Positions 9,271-20,051 of a stretch of DNA of 64,000 nucleotides are shown here, piece by piece. Position numbers and translations under genes: made by a program. The DNA is from Vanessa cardui (Eukaryota; Arthropoda; Insecta; Lepidoptera; Nymphalidae). Below the pieces are notes generated by a model that saw nothing but the letters and a program-made list of their open reading frames with translations, did not search any database and was not told the origin of the DNA. The stretch covers positions 3,616,001-3,680,000 of the forward strand of contig NC_061153.1 of assembly GCF_905220365.1 (NCBI RefSeq), read 5' to 3'. The stretch's first letter is position 1. Every line of letters begins with the position of its first letter.

Positions 9271-10225
9271 AATAAAACTAGTTATAACGGATTTTAATCG
9301 CGTGCTAAATAACAATGACGTAATCTAATAATAAGTAATATTACCTAAAAATTTAACTCAATATTTTCTTTAATTAATTAATTTTGTTCACCTAAAAAAG
9401 CCAGTGATTAAATTGCCAATAGCTGGTCGAAAAATTTTATTCACAGGCGAGCAAGAAGCTGAACTCGTTGATTATACAGGGTTATTAGTAAATCGACGTA
9501 TATCCGTTAGGAGGTGATAGGGGTGACTATTTGCAATAATTCTAACCCCCTTATGTGTCATCCAAAAGTGAACCATTTTTGAGTTATCACGTTTTTTAGT
9601 TTTTTCAAAATTTGTCAAAAATGCAACTTAAAAAAATGTATTTAACAAAAAGTTTCAATTAAATTTTTTTTTTTTTTATTTTGTTTTATAAAAACGATTA
9701 AACACTGAATATTTTTCAATATTTAAATAATAATTATCGGTCCAAATTTAAAAATGCGAGACGGAAAACGAATTTATTTCAATATTTTTTTGATTTTTTT
9801 TCCTCAAAAATGCCCCAAAAACTAAAAAAATCTTTATGAAACTTGGCGTACAGATTATTTTAAAAACATAACCTTTCTTAGCTTTCCAAAAATGTATAAA
9901 AAGAAGGAAATTATCCACTTATTAAAAATTTAAAATCCCAAATCCAACAGACTGCAAGACCTAAAAATACAGTCAGTGCCTTCTGCGTGCAACCGGACGT
10001 TACTCAAGATACCAATTGAGAAATCGTTGGCGGTAGTTGCAAATAATAATTTATTTTGTTCTTCAAATAGACAAATGCCACCTTAGTCTACCCGTGACCA
10101 CGAACGCTGTAAAGTGCTCGAAACGTCGGGATGTCCAAAATAATTAATATACGCGATTAAAATCCGTTATAACTAGTTTTATTTAAATGTGTAATAATCG
10201 CGAAATTGAAAAAAATTAAGACAAC
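9271..10225 (+). mobile_element. Composite foldback element with hammerhead-like hairpin (Penelope-like ends?)
   Basis: A 955-bp insertion in the LINE ORF1. The left end AATAAAACTAGTTATAACGG is the inverted copy of the right-hand sequence at 10158-10190. The right end extends about 35 bases further (to AAGACAAC), so the termini are asymmetric. The interior carries a fragment of a pogo/pipsqueak transposase (9400-9520, KLPIAGRKILFTGEQEAEL), an AT-rich block (9520-9925) shared with 16.8-17.2 and 36.0-36.3 kb, and a block (9915-10090) shared with 17.70-17.88 kb. The 13-bp target duplication and the asymmetric inverted ends suit a target-primed Penelope-like element better than a cut-and-paste transposon. 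No reverse transcriptase is present, so it is non-autonomous. Confidence 0.65.
10091..10130 (+). ncRNA. Hammerhead-like hairpin motif
   Basis: CCCG, then TGACCA, then an 8-bp stem CGAACGCT/AGTGCTCG with one mismatch, closed by a GTAA tetraloop, then AAACGT, then CGGG. The order resembles a hammerhead core (CUGANGA, stem II, GAAA). Position C3 is G and position G8 is C here, which would keep the C3-G8 pair. A full three-way junction is not evident. Related motifs lie at 17881 and 32869-32918. Confidence 0.45.
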
Positions 10226-10238
10226 ATTAATAAATTTA

Positions 10239-10956
10239 ACTACTGTTGGACGTCAAATGGACGTATTCTGTTAAGAAGAAATAATGAGAGTCCTTATGTA
10301 ATTTTTAAAAATGAAGCTCAACTCCAACAACTTGTTATGTCGCCTCAAATATGACTATATGGTGACTATACACCTAATCTTGCATTTCTTAATATTTTTA
10401 TTGTAATTATCGGACTATGACAGACTGAAGTCACGGAATATCCCATACGGTAAACTCGTTAGAGTCTCATCGAATGGGTTGTCAAAGCAGACCAGCTTGA
10501 CGACTGGCTTCCCACGAGGCGGGTGACCCGTGGTATAACAATTTTAAATGATTGAAAAAAGTAAAACTTTTACACTACACTATAACACTTACCTACCTAA
10601 AATACAATAACATAAATAACACATTTACACTGTCACGTATACATAACATTATAATTATTTATTACATATTTAATAAATTATATAAATTACCGTTACATTA
10701 CGCTTTTTATAGGCATATACACAAGCTTATTTTTTCCTTTATAAATATTATATTCTATGACCTCTCATTAAAACCTGTCTGTTTGCTTCCATTCTACACA
10801 TCCACTATTTCAATAAAAATGGCAAATAAAACTGATACAGTATCAGAATACGTTGATGAATTTTCTATATCCGATTTTCATGTTTGTTGCCCAGAGGAGA
10901 CTCCTTGTTTTATACAGAGCAATAAGTACGTCACAGTATTAACGCAAAATATTGTT
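10239..10956 (+). pseudogene. LINE family E: end of ORF1, inter-ORF spacer and ORF2 start
   Basis: Coding resumes after the insertion with YCWTSNGRILLRRNN, ESPYVIFKNEAQLQQL and a stop near 10346, the normal C-terminus of this ORF1 type. Bases 10347-10818 are a non-coding spacer. From 10819 a frame starts MANKTDTVSEYVDEF and continues FHVCCPEETPC and KYVTVLTQNI, the start of ORF2 at its endonuclease. It is cut off at about 10957 by SINE sequence. The upstream part of the long open frame here (10552-10818) has no coding character. Confidence 0.65.
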
Positions 10957-11217
10957 CAAACCCAGGCAAGCACCGCTGATTCATGTGCTTAATTTGTCTT
11001 TATAATTCATCTCGGGCTCAGCGGTGAAGGAAAACATGGTGAGGAAACCTGCATGTGACAAATTTCATAGCAATTCTGCCACATGTGTATTCCACCAACC
11101 CGCATTGGAACAGCGTGGTGGAATATGTTCCAAAACCTTCTCCTCAAAGGGAGAGGAGGCCTTTAGCCCAGCAGTGGGAATTTACAGGCTGTTGTTGTTG
11201 TTGTAGTAGTTGTGCTA
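10957..11217 (+). repeat. tRNA-derived SINE body (5'-truncated), butterfly type
   Basis: It starts at the B box (GTTCAAACCCAGGCAAGCAC), followed by the characteristic GGTGAAGGAAAACATGGTGA and GGAAACCTGCATGTGACAAA. Then come TTCCACCAACCCGCATTGGA and AGGCCTTTAGCCCAGCAGTG. It ends in a GTT-repeat tail. I recognise this as an abundant nymphalid tRNA-related SINE. The A-box half is missing here; a separate head lies at 6638-6697. Confidence 0.8.
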
Positions 11218-11254
11218 CTAACAATAATAAATTAAAAAACTAAGTAATTATTAT

Positions 11255-14188
11255 TAGTATTGTACATCAGAATATACAGAGCTTATCCAGCAAAAATAAC
11301 GAAATTGAATTGTTTTTAAAGTATTATAATATTGACATATTTTGTATTAGCGAACATTGGATATTGTCACATCAGCTACCACCTAGTATTAACAATTATA
11401 AATTGTCAAGTGCGTTCTTTAGAAAAATAACTAAACATGGAGGATCATTAATATACACAAAACAAAATATAAACTGTAAAGAGCGAAAAGACATTGTGGA
11501 TCTTTCCATAGAGCGCACTGTTGAACTGTCATGCGTGGAATTCGAGAATACTATATCAATGTGCGTGTGCCGACCTCCACAATCGGATTTTAACCTTTTT
11601 GAATGTGTAATTCCCTTAAGCGAGTCAGTACTGGGCGAAAAATATCGTTATTTGTGGAGATTTTAACATTGACATTTTAATGCTATCTTCCATAAGTACT
11701 TGGTTTATGAATTTATTTCAATCTTTTAATCTAAATATCATGTTTTGTGAACCTACAAGAATATCAGCAACTTCCGCAACCTGTATAGATAACGTGTTTT
11801 GTAATTGTGAGGCCGTTAATAAAGAAATTTTAACAAATCTAACATCAGATCACTTTGGCCAAATTGTGTCAATAGGTATAAAAAAATTCAAAAGAAACGA
11901 AAAATCACCAATTACTGTAAAAGGTTTAATCTGTAAAAGGTTTAATCAACTTCAATGATGCTTTACAACGTTACCTTCCAAAATTGAATCTTAGCTCAAA
12001 TGATCCCAACTCTTTTGATAATTCTCTTTTAAAATTAATTGATAACGAATTCAATAAAATATTTCAGTTAAAAACTTTTTATAAAAACAATGAAATGCAG
12101 TTCTCAGACTGGGCCACTACCGGTATCTATATAAGTCGAAATAAATTATATGAGCTATATGAACTTAAGAAATATAATCGTGATTGTAAAAATTTATCAA
12201 TTTTGATAAAAAATATTCTAAATTATTTAAACAAGTTTGTCAAACAGCTCGTTCGTTGCATATTAAAAAGAAAATCTTAAAATCTTAAAATAAAATGAAG
12301 ACTACTTGGGACATTATAAGTTTGGAGACAGGTAGATTGAAGTTTGATGCAGGGCAGTTATCCCTTAGTATAAAAGGCAAAATTGTAGATTTAGATGTGG
12401 CCAATGAATTCGAAGAATATTTCTCTAATATTCCTCTGAATATTACTAAAGGACCTAATGACAGGTTAGACTTACTTAACTGTTACGTTCCCCTGAATGA
12501 GGTAGAATTTTCTTTTGAGAGTATAACTCCGTACGAAGTATTAAAAATATTTAAAACATTAAACTTTAAAAAAACCTCCAAACTCCAAAAAAAATTATCA
12601 GTTACAATTATTAGCAATGTAATTGTCGACTTGGCTCCTTATTTAGCTATCATCTTTAATAAATATGTACAATCTGGTATCTTTCCTGATTTGTTAAAAT
12701 TAAGTAAAGTAATCCCATTATTTAAATCCGGTGATAAGAATGATGCAAACAATTATAGACCGATCTCTATTTTGCCAGTATTGAGTAAAATTTTTGAGAA
12801 GGTCATGCTTAATCAATTGCTATTATACTTTAACTCGAATAAGCTATTACATCCTCAACAGTTCTATTTCACTAAAGGTCGCTCGACTAATGATGCGGGT
12901 GTAGCATTTGTTGAGCACATTTATGATGCGGGGGAAAAGTTGCAAAACGCTATTGGAGTTTTTTATGACTTATCAAAAGCTTTCGATTGCGTTGGGCATG
13001 ATATTCTTCTAGAAAAGCTTAAATATTATGGTATCAGGGGCCCTGCATTGAAATTCATTTGCTCTTACCTTCATGAAAGAGTTTTGAAGGTTGTGGTTAA
13101 TGGTGCAAAATAAAATGGCGCTGTGGCGCAAATGGGTGTACCACAGGGTTCAATTTTGGGACCTCTCTTGACCTAATATATATAAATGATTTACCTTATT
13201 TTGTAAAAAATACTTGCGATATTGTACTGTTTGCAGATGACCCATCCCTTATTTTTAAACTAGACAGAAAAATAAACAACTATGACGTTGTAAGCAGTGC
13301 TCTGTCGCGGGTTCTTGGTTGGTTTGACATAAATAATTTAGTATTAAATGCCAAAAAGACTAAATGTGTTTTGTTTTCCTTGCCAAATGTCAAATCAAAT
13401 CCTTCTGCAATCACTTTGAAAAATGAAAGGCTTGAGTTTGTTGAGTCAACGGTCTTTTTAGAGATAACCCTTGACTCCAAACTGCAATGGGGCACCCATT
13501 TGTATGCCCTAGCAAGGAAACTAAGTAGTGCCATTTATGCAATAAAAATAATTAGGAAACTCACGGACATAAGTACTGCTAGATTAGTTTATTTTAGTAA
13601 TTTTCACAGTCTTATATCATATGGGATGTTGTTATGGGGTATATACATTGAAGTTGTTTTTATTCTACAGAAAAGAGCTATCAGATCTATTTACAATATT
13701 AGCTCTAGGACATCATGACGCAAAAAAATTATAGAAATTGGTGTATTAACGGCTGCTTCACAATATATTTATAAGAATATAATGTTTATACAAAAGAATA
13801 TAAAAAAATATTCCATCAATGCTGATATACATACTATTAATACAAGAAATAAGAATAAACTTGTAACCCCCAGTTTCCGTTTGCATACGGTAAATAGAAC
13901 GTTTTTGGGCAATGGTATACGCATATATAATAAGATACCGGAAATAGAATAAATTTACCATTCTCAAAATTTAAAAAGATTATTAAGACTAAATTAATAA
14001 ATTTAATGAATAATATGATTTATAATAATAAATTCATTAAAAGAGTACTTTTTAGAAAGAATCGCCTGAAGTTAGGCTCGGGTTCCATGATAGGACACTA
14101 ATTACTGTAAATTGCACATTTACAACAGCATTGTAAAGCTGTTTATTTAAAAAGAGCAACTATGCGAGTTTCTTGCCCTTTCTTCTCT
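11255..14188 (+). pseudogene. LINE family B copy: endonuclease and reverse transcriptase, degenerate
   Basis: The copy runs HQNIQSL, DIFCISEHW, KHGGSLIYT, the catalytic GDFNIDI (about 11655, in a shifted frame), then TSDHFG (11840). Next are QFSDWATTGIYISRNKLYEL and the reverse transcriptase from 12295: ANNYRPISILPVLSKIFEK, GVFYDLSKAFD, VPQGSILGP and FADDPSL. The thumb/C-terminal region extends to about 13950 (VFILQKRAIRSIYN, FLGNGIRIYNKIP). At least five frameshifts or stops break it, near 11665, 11960, 12290, 13113 and 13170, with more after 13690. The 3' UTR ends near 14188 (GAGTTTCTTGCCCTTTCTTC) at family A sequence. Its palm motif FADDPS keeps both aspartates. Clearly dead; no frame exceeds 272 residues. 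Confidence 0.85.
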
Positions 14189-15778
14189 GCACGAGCTGGG
14201 GTATGCGTTTACGTCAGAGATGATATCTGTTCTCGACGCCTCGGCAGCCTTGAAGGACAGGACCTATCGATTATCTGGCTCCCTGTAGACTGCGATGACC
14301 ATCCGCGTATCTATGCGTGCTTTTATAGGTCCCATAGCGGTAATGCCGAAACCGACCGACTGGTTGAGCACATCCAAATGGCTACAGATTCCGTGCTGCA
14401 GCAGATTCCATCCGCAGAGATCATTATTCTGGGTGACTTTAATGCTCACCACGCAGAATGGCGCGACTCACGCACCACCGATCATGCGGGTAGATCTGTT
14501 CTGGACTTCGCTCCAGCATATGATCTGACCCAACTGGTCAACTCGCCAACGCGAATACCGGATGTGGAGGATCATACACCTTCCCTGTTGGACCTTCTGC
14601 TGACTTCGCATCCGGATGGCTATCAGGTTATCGTCGATCCCCCTCTGGGCTCGACTGACCACTGTCTCGTCCGGAGTACAGTGCCGGTTGTGCGGTACTC
14701 ACGGCCTCGCTTTGTTAGGTGCCGCCGAGTATGGCACTACAAGTCAGCAGATTGGGATGGGATGCGGTCTTTTTTTTGCATCTTACACTCTGTTTCTTCT
14801 GCATATCAATGATTTGTTGCAAATCGGGAACATTCATTGCTATGCAGACGACAGTACCGTTGACACCTTATACACCGGCCGCGCTAATATTTCTCGGGAA
14901 AACGTCGAAGAGAACCGGAACAAACTTGTGTCTGAAATCGAGTCTTCATTAAACGAAGTCTCGAATTGGGGCCGGCTAAATCTAGTCTAAAAAAGACGCA
15001 AGTTTGCGCGTTAACCGCTAAAAAAACACCATTTGTCGTATCTCCACGATTTGAGAACATTCCGATAGCTGCTACAGGTAGTATCGGAATACTTGGCGTT
15101 GATATTTCGAGCCTCGTTCATTTCCGCGGTCAATTGGAAGGCAAAGCCAAATTGGCTTCAAAAAAGCTAGGCGTGCTCAGCAAGGCGAGACAGTATTTCA
15201 CGTCGGCCCATCGCCTAAAACTTTACAAGGCACAAATTCGGCCTCACATGGACTACTGCTCTCATCCTGGGCGGGTGCTCCCCAGTACCAGCGCCTTCCA
15301 TTTGACCGCATCCAACGTAGAGCGGCTCGAGTTATCGACGATCAAGCCCTTTCCGATCTCCTTGATCCTTTGGCTTTGCGTAGAGATGTCGGATCACTCT
15401 GCATCTTCTACCGAATTTTTCACGGGGAATGTTCCGAGGAATTGTTCGAATTAATCCCGGCTGCTGAATTTCACCTTCGGACATCTCGCCAAAATTCTAA
15501 GTTTCACCCGCACCACCTTAATGTCCGAAAATCCACAACAGCGCGATTTTTCAGACATTTTCTGCCTCGCACAACCACTTTGTGGAACCAGCTTTCGCCG
15601 GCGGTTTTTCCGAACCGATACGACATGGGAACCTTCAAGAAAAGAGCGTACTCCTTTTTGAAAGGCCGGCAACGCACCTGCAAGCCCCCTGGTGTTGCAG
15701 ATGTCCATGGGCGGTGGTAGTACTTTCCATCAGGTGGCAGCTCAACTGCTCGTTTGCCACGTATGTCATAAAAAAAAC
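14189..15778 (+). pseudogene. LINE family A copy 2: endonuclease joined to reverse transcriptase 3' part, internally deleted
   Basis: The first part (to about 14780) is the endonuclease (GVCVYVRDDICSRR, ILGDFNAHHAEW, LGSTDHCLV) and is not frameshifted at the site broken in copy 1. After GMRSFF the sequence jumps to HINDLLQIGN and CYADDSTVDTLY, so most of the reverse transcriptase fingers and palm is deleted while the YADD box is kept. The C-terminal part is broken by frameshifts near 14985, 15265 and 15370. The last frame (to 15720) ends TTTLWNQLSPAVFPNRYDMG and GVADVHGRW. The 3' UTR has the widespread lepidopteran tail ATGTCCATGGGCGGTGG followed by a TCATAAAAAAAA tail. Confidence 0.85.
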
Positions 15779-15797
15779 AAATCCATGTTCATGACGT

Positions 15798-16096
15798 TCT
15801 GACACAGCCAACCAAACGCCATTTGTTTCTGGGACATGGAGTGTACCAAAACAGTTTTTATTACAATTAATGGAGTATTTTCTGGAAAACTCAGGAGTTG
15901 ACTCAGTTCCTTCCTCTACTCTGCGCTTAGATGAGTACTTATTGCAAAGTTTGTCCAGAAGGACTAATTCTGTTGGACTTTCATCTCCAGATGTCTTACA
16001 AACGTTTATGGAAATCTTTAGACAGTCTAACGCACCTGAGCGTGTCCAAGCAACAAAAGTGGCCGAAACTATACCAAGATGCAGTGCATTGATGAC
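15798..16096 (+). other. Unidentified coding-like remnant
   Basis: Between the LINE tail and the next element is a moderately GC-balanced stretch. A frame from 15870 reads SLSRRTNSVGLSSPDVLQTF and FRQSNAPERVQATKVAETIP. The composition looks coding, but I recognise no family and there is no splice or promoter context. It could be a fragment of a DNA transposon. Confidence 0.3.
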
Positions 16097-16566
16097 CAGT
16101 AGGGGAGTGTGGGGTAAACGCGAACGCGGGGTAAACCCGAACGCAACGGTTGTGATATATTAGAAAGAGATAGGCATATTTCACTTGTCGCTATCTCGAA
16201 CATCACGCCACCACTAATGACAGTCAACAACCCGAGCGACGCGGATGCACGTACGTGCATTTTTTTTTTATATTTTGCAAGATTTTGATGTAATTTTTTC
16301 GTAAATGCAACTCAATATTACTTGATTTTTATTAACAATATTTATTTAACTTTTATTTACTGGAATACTTACGAGTACATAATAAGGTGCTAAATAACAA
16401 TGACGTAATCTAATAATAAGTAATATTACCTAAAAATTTAACTCAATATTTTTTTTCGATTTGGCGGGATAAAGGCGAACACTCCATGTCGGGTAATCTC
16501 GAACGTTCGTCATTAGCCCATAATTTTGTTGATTCCCAGTTAATCTAATTTGTATTATTGTTCCAG

Positions 16567-16803
16567 ATGCCTCGTAATTACAAACGAAAAACAGTGAAGA
16601 AATACAGTCAAGAAGATCTCAAAAAGACTGTGAATGATGCTCAAACCAATAAACTTACCATCGGCAAAGCTGCAGAAATTTATAATGTTCCAAAAACTAC
16701 AAATTTTGTTCACCTAAAAAAGCCAGTGATTAAATTGCCAATAGCTGGTCGAAAAACTTTATTCACAGGCGAGCAAGAAGCTGAACTCGTTGATTATACG
16801 TAA
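16567..16803 (+). CDS. pogo/CENP-B-like transposase, N-terminal pipsqueak HTH exon
   Basis: A 78-residue frame starting MPRNYKRKT directly after a splice-acceptor-like TTATTGTTCCAG. Residues 10-50 (YSQEDLKKTVNDAQT, LTIGKAAEIYNVPKTT) match a pipsqueak-type helix-turn-helix, the DNA-binding domain of pogo/Tigger-like transposases. The following GRKTLFTGEQEAELVDY is the start of the CENP-B-type domain. The frame stops at 16801-16803 and no DDE domain follows, so this is a remnant. A shorter version of the same coding piece sits at 9400-9520 inside the foldback element. Confidence 0.7.
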   Translation: MPRNYKRKTVKKYSQEDLKKTVNDAQTNKLTIGKAAEIYNVPKTTNFVHLKKPVIKLPIAGRKTLFTGEQEAELVDYT

Positions 16804-17506
16804 CTCGACGTATATCCGTTAGGAGGTGATAGGGGTGACTATTTGCAATAATTCTAACCCCCTTATGCATCATCCAAAAGTGAACCATTTTTGAGTTATT
16901 ACGTTTTTTAGTTTTTTCAAAATTTGTCAAAAATGCAACTTAAAAAAATGTATTTAACAAAAAGTTTCAATTAAAATCTTTTTTTTTTATTTTGTTTTAT
17001 AAAAACGATTAAACATTGAATATTTTTCAATATTTAAATAATAATTATTGGTCCAAATTTAAAAATGCGAGACGGAAAACGAATTTATTTCAGTATTTTT
17101 TTGATTTTTTTTCCTCAAAAATGCCCCAAAAACTAAAAATATCTTTATGAAACTTGGCGTACAGATTATTTTAAAAACATAACCTTTCTTAGCTTTCCAA
17201 AAATGTATAAAAAGAAGGAAATTATTTTAAATCAATCGAAATAAAATCAACAGAAAGGACGCTCGTGGACATTCGTATTCGAACATGAACGAATTCGTAC
17301 TAAAGGTCGCTCTTTAAAATTCTCACAAAATTAACTAAAAATAAAAACAAATGAAAAAAAACTTACTAATCTGACATACTTAATGCAAATTTAAAATAAA
17401 ATTTAGAAACAGGAACAGTTCAATAGCTAAGTTATAAAAAAGATATTTTGTAATAGGCTACTAAATAAAGTATTAATAAGCGAATCCGAGAAACTCTCTA
17501 TAACGA

Positions 17507-17545
17507 GAACATGATGTGTGTGCAGACAGCACACACATCATGTTC
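17507..17545. repeat. Perfect 17-bp inverted repeat
   Basis: Arms GAACATGATGTGTGTGC (17507-17523) and its exact complement (17529-17545) around the 5-base loop AGACA. The related copy at 36.3 kb lacks this segment. Confidence 0.9.
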
Positions 17546-17880
17546 TACAATGAATAATGTAGGATTCTATCCTTACTAGTATCCTCACGAAGAAGTTTCT
17601 AAAACGAAAATTATTTTTAATAAATTTCTGCTTAATGCAGATTCAGAATTCGAGTCTTGTTTGGAAAAGAACTCTGAACCATTAGAAGCCAAATTCGATC
17701 AAGCCACTTATTAAAAATTTAAAATCCCAAATCCAACAGACTGCAAGACCTAAAGATACAGTCAGTGCCTTCTGCGTGCAACCGGAACGTTACTCAAGAT
17801 ACCAATTGAGAAATCGTTGGCGGTAGTTGCAAATAATATTTTCTTTTGTTCTTCAAATAGACAAATGCCACCTTAGTCTT

Positions 17881-17930
17881 CCCGTGACCACGAACGCTGT
17901 AAAGTGCTCGAAACGTCCGGATGTTAAAAA
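17881..17930 (+). ncRNA. Hammerhead-like hairpin motif, second copy
   Basis: Same hairpin as at 10091 (CGAACGCT, GTAA loop, AGTGCTCG, then AAACGT). The outer stem is weakened because CGGG reads CCGG. It lies about 75 bases from the element end, as in the first copy. Confidence 0.4.
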
Positions 17931-18226
17931 TAATTAATATACGCGATTCAAATCCGTTATAGCTAGTTTTATTTCAATGTGTAATCGCGAAAATTTAAGA
18001 CAACATTATCGATCAAGCCCTCAACCTAACCTAACCCGTAACCTCAACCCGTACACTGCGACGAGGTACCCTCCGCCGTTATACTAGCGTCACCAGTAGC
18101 ACAGTACTGTGAAACTTAGTTAGGCTGAAACACAAGGTGAACATGAACTTACTATAGATATACGACAAGTTTTTTAACCTTACGAATATATCGAATGTAA
18201 TAGTTGTAAGGGGCAAAATACAATAC

Positions 18227-19151
18227 TTGTGGTATTGTATTCAGTGTACATTTGTGAGTAAAAATTCGTCAATTTTAAATAAAACTGAACGTGCAACGAG
18301 TAATGCGTTTAGCGCTGTGTTTTTAAGTGGCGAATTTTGCAAAAGTGATTGGTATATTGACTCCGGGGCGAGTGTTCATCTTACCGCGAACGAAGAATGG
18401 TTGTCAAATGTGTCGCGAGATCTTAAGATTAAGGAAATTGTCGTGGCAAACAAAGATAAAATACCTGTATTATGTACTGGAAACGTGCAGATTACGACAA
18501 AAACGTACGTCTGTGAATATGATATTACAGTGGAAGGTGTATTGTGCGTACCCAAGTTGACGACTAATCTGTTGTCTGTTAGCTAACTAATATCCCAAGG
18601 AAACAAAGTTTCATTTAACAGTTATGGTTGTTAGATTTTCAACCAAGCAGGAGTACTTGTGGCTACAGCAAGTCCGGTAAATGGGGTTACAGAACAGGAC
18701 TGTGACCACATCATTAAATTACAAAACTCCTTTTGAGATATGGACAGGCAAAAAGCCTGACGTAAGACATTTACGTGTTTACGGCAGTACAGTTATGGTA
18801 CATGTCCTGAAACAAAAAAGATTAAAGTGGGACAGTAAATCGGATAAATGTATCCTTGTTGGGTATTCCAATGAAGTCAAAGGGTACAGGATTTACAACC
18901 CGAAGTCTAATGTTATCAAAACCAGTCGAGATGTAATAGTAATGGAGAAGATAGAAACAGAAAATATTCTGGAGGTAGAGGAAAATTGTTCAGATGAAGT
19001 GAGTTTGGTTCCAGTGGGGGAAAAGGATTTGACACTTTTGGAAGACTATTGAACAACCTGAGAACTTGAATACAGATGACAGTGATGAATTGTATGTACC
19101 TTGTGAAATGATACATTAGATAGTTCTGAGTCTAATACAACAGACAGTGAA
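18227..19151 (+). pseudogene. Ty1/copia pol remnant: protease and integrase C-terminal region
   Basis: Frame 18227-18586 holds an aspartic protease: SDWYIDSGASVHLT, with the copia-type DSGAS, and GVLCVPKLTTNLLSVS downstream. A large deletion follows. Frame 18681-19052 holds the integrase C-terminal region typical of copia elements (TPFEIWTGKKPDVRHLRVYG, KCILVGYSNEVKGYRIYNP). The integrase catalytic core is missing. Coding-like sequence continues to the MITE boundary at 19152 and copia sequence reappears at 19570. Bases 18007-18226 are featureless apart from three short CCTAA-like units. Confidence 0.8.
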
Positions 19152-19504
19152 GACTCCGCCCCCTTTGACCAATCAAATCTTTTTAAACAGCAGGCTGAAG
19201 GTGTATGCATATTTGTGTTGAAATTTCAATAAATTATATTTGTTTTAAAGACTAAGTATAATGAATTTAAAAAATACACATTAAAATAAAAAATCGAATC
19301 GGAAATTTACATATTTTGACATAACGTCATCTAGTAGCTATAGGTTACATTAATTATTACGTGTACAGCTTGAATGAATTAAATATAAATAAAAAAATAA
19401 AAAATAAATAAATTATAAAAATAAAAATATCAGTTAATAATTAATCAAATGTGAACTTGACTTTGTAATTTGAAAATATTTAATTGGTCAAAGGGGGCGG
19501 AGTC
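19152..19504. mobile_element. 353-bp MITE with about 26-bp terminal inverted repeats
   Basis: The left end GACTCCGCCCCCTTTGACCA is matched in reverse complement by the right end (19479-19504), with one mismatch in 26 bases. The interior is AT-rich and non-coding. It lies between two parts of the copia remnant, so it inserted there. I could not find a clear target duplication, so I do not assign a superfamily. Confidence 0.75.
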
Positions 19505-19569
19505 AGGCCGGTAAACAATGACAACTCACTGCATTCTTAACGCGAACAGACTATAATAAATGTAAGACC

Positions 19570-19787
19570 ATTGTAACAGTGTATGTCAATGACTTCTTAT
19601 ATTTTCTAATGATAAAATTGAAACTGAGAACATAAAACAGATTTTATCTAACCAGTTTAGCATTAAGAACTTAGGACAAATTAAAGTATGTCTTGGCATA
19701 AATTTAACTTTCAATAAAGATAAAGGATATGTAACTCTGAGTCAGGAAACTTATATTGATCAACTTTTAAAAGAATTTAATCAACAG
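19570..19787 (+). pseudogene. Ty1/copia reverse transcriptase fragment
   Basis: The frame reads TIVTVYVNDFLYFSND. This corresponds to the copia YVDD box with the first aspartate changed to asparagine. Then follow IKNLGQIKVCLGIN and GYVTLSQETYIDQLLKEFN, the connection region. It probably belongs to the same copia copy as 18.2-19.1 kb. Confidence 0.8.
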
Positions 19788-20051
19788 TTAGTCATAGTTA
19801 TTTGCAGAAAATTCTAAAGAATCTATAACTGCTTTGGCGTTACCCTTTAACGACGATTTTAAATAATGAAATTTTTGAATTTGTGTAATTGTTTTACAAT
19901 TATGCACTGGGGACGTGAACGTATCGCGAAATTCTAACCAGTGTTCATATGAACCGTCAAAACAGGGGATAGATGTGGTTGGCAATTTAACTGCATTAGA
20001 ATTTGTGGACGGTGACTCAGACCTTTCATCAGAGGTGGTTAAACATTCCAC
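19788..20051 (-). pseudogene. BEL/Pao gag fragment (DUF1759-like)
   Basis: An 87-residue frame on the minus strand reads KLPTTSIPCFDGSYEHWLEF, then QKFHYLKSSLKGNAKAVIDS. This is the signature of the gag capsid region of BEL/Pao LTR retrotransposons. The two ends abut the copia fragment and unassigned sequence, so it is a small remnant. Bases 20052-20576 hold no gene I can support; the 107-residue minus-strand frame there looks like chance. Confidence 0.75.

Larger units (their letters stand above)
16097..18006 (+). mobile_element. Composite DNA-transposon / foldback element with pogo-type transposase fragment
   Basis: It begins with a CAGTAGGGGAGTGTGGGGTA terminus that resembles pogo-type ends. 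It then holds a first exon of a pogo/pipsqueak transposase (16567-16803), an AT-rich block (16804-17225) shared with 9520-9925 and 36.0-36.3 kb, and a segment with a perfect palindrome (17507-17545). The end block (17700-18006) carries the hammerhead-like hairpin and finishes AATTTAAGACAACAT, the same terminus as the 955-bp element at 9271. The catalytic transposase domain is absent. The left boundary is inferred from the CAGT motif only; no target duplication was found. Confidence 0.5.

Noticed and set aside
10552..10818. First 89 codons of a 146-residue open frame
   Set aside because: Rich in I, Y, N, K and L, as random AT-rich sequence gives. Only the part from MANKTDTVSEY (10819) matches a LINE ORF2 start.
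18018..18042. Telomere-like CCTAA units (AACCTAACCTAACCC)
   Set aside because: Only about three units, one imperfect. Such short runs are common in lepidopteran DNA and do not show an interstitial telomere.
19152..19504. Assignment of the MITE to a superfamily
   Set aside because: No convincing target duplication is visible, and the GACTCCGCCCCC terminus is not one I can place.
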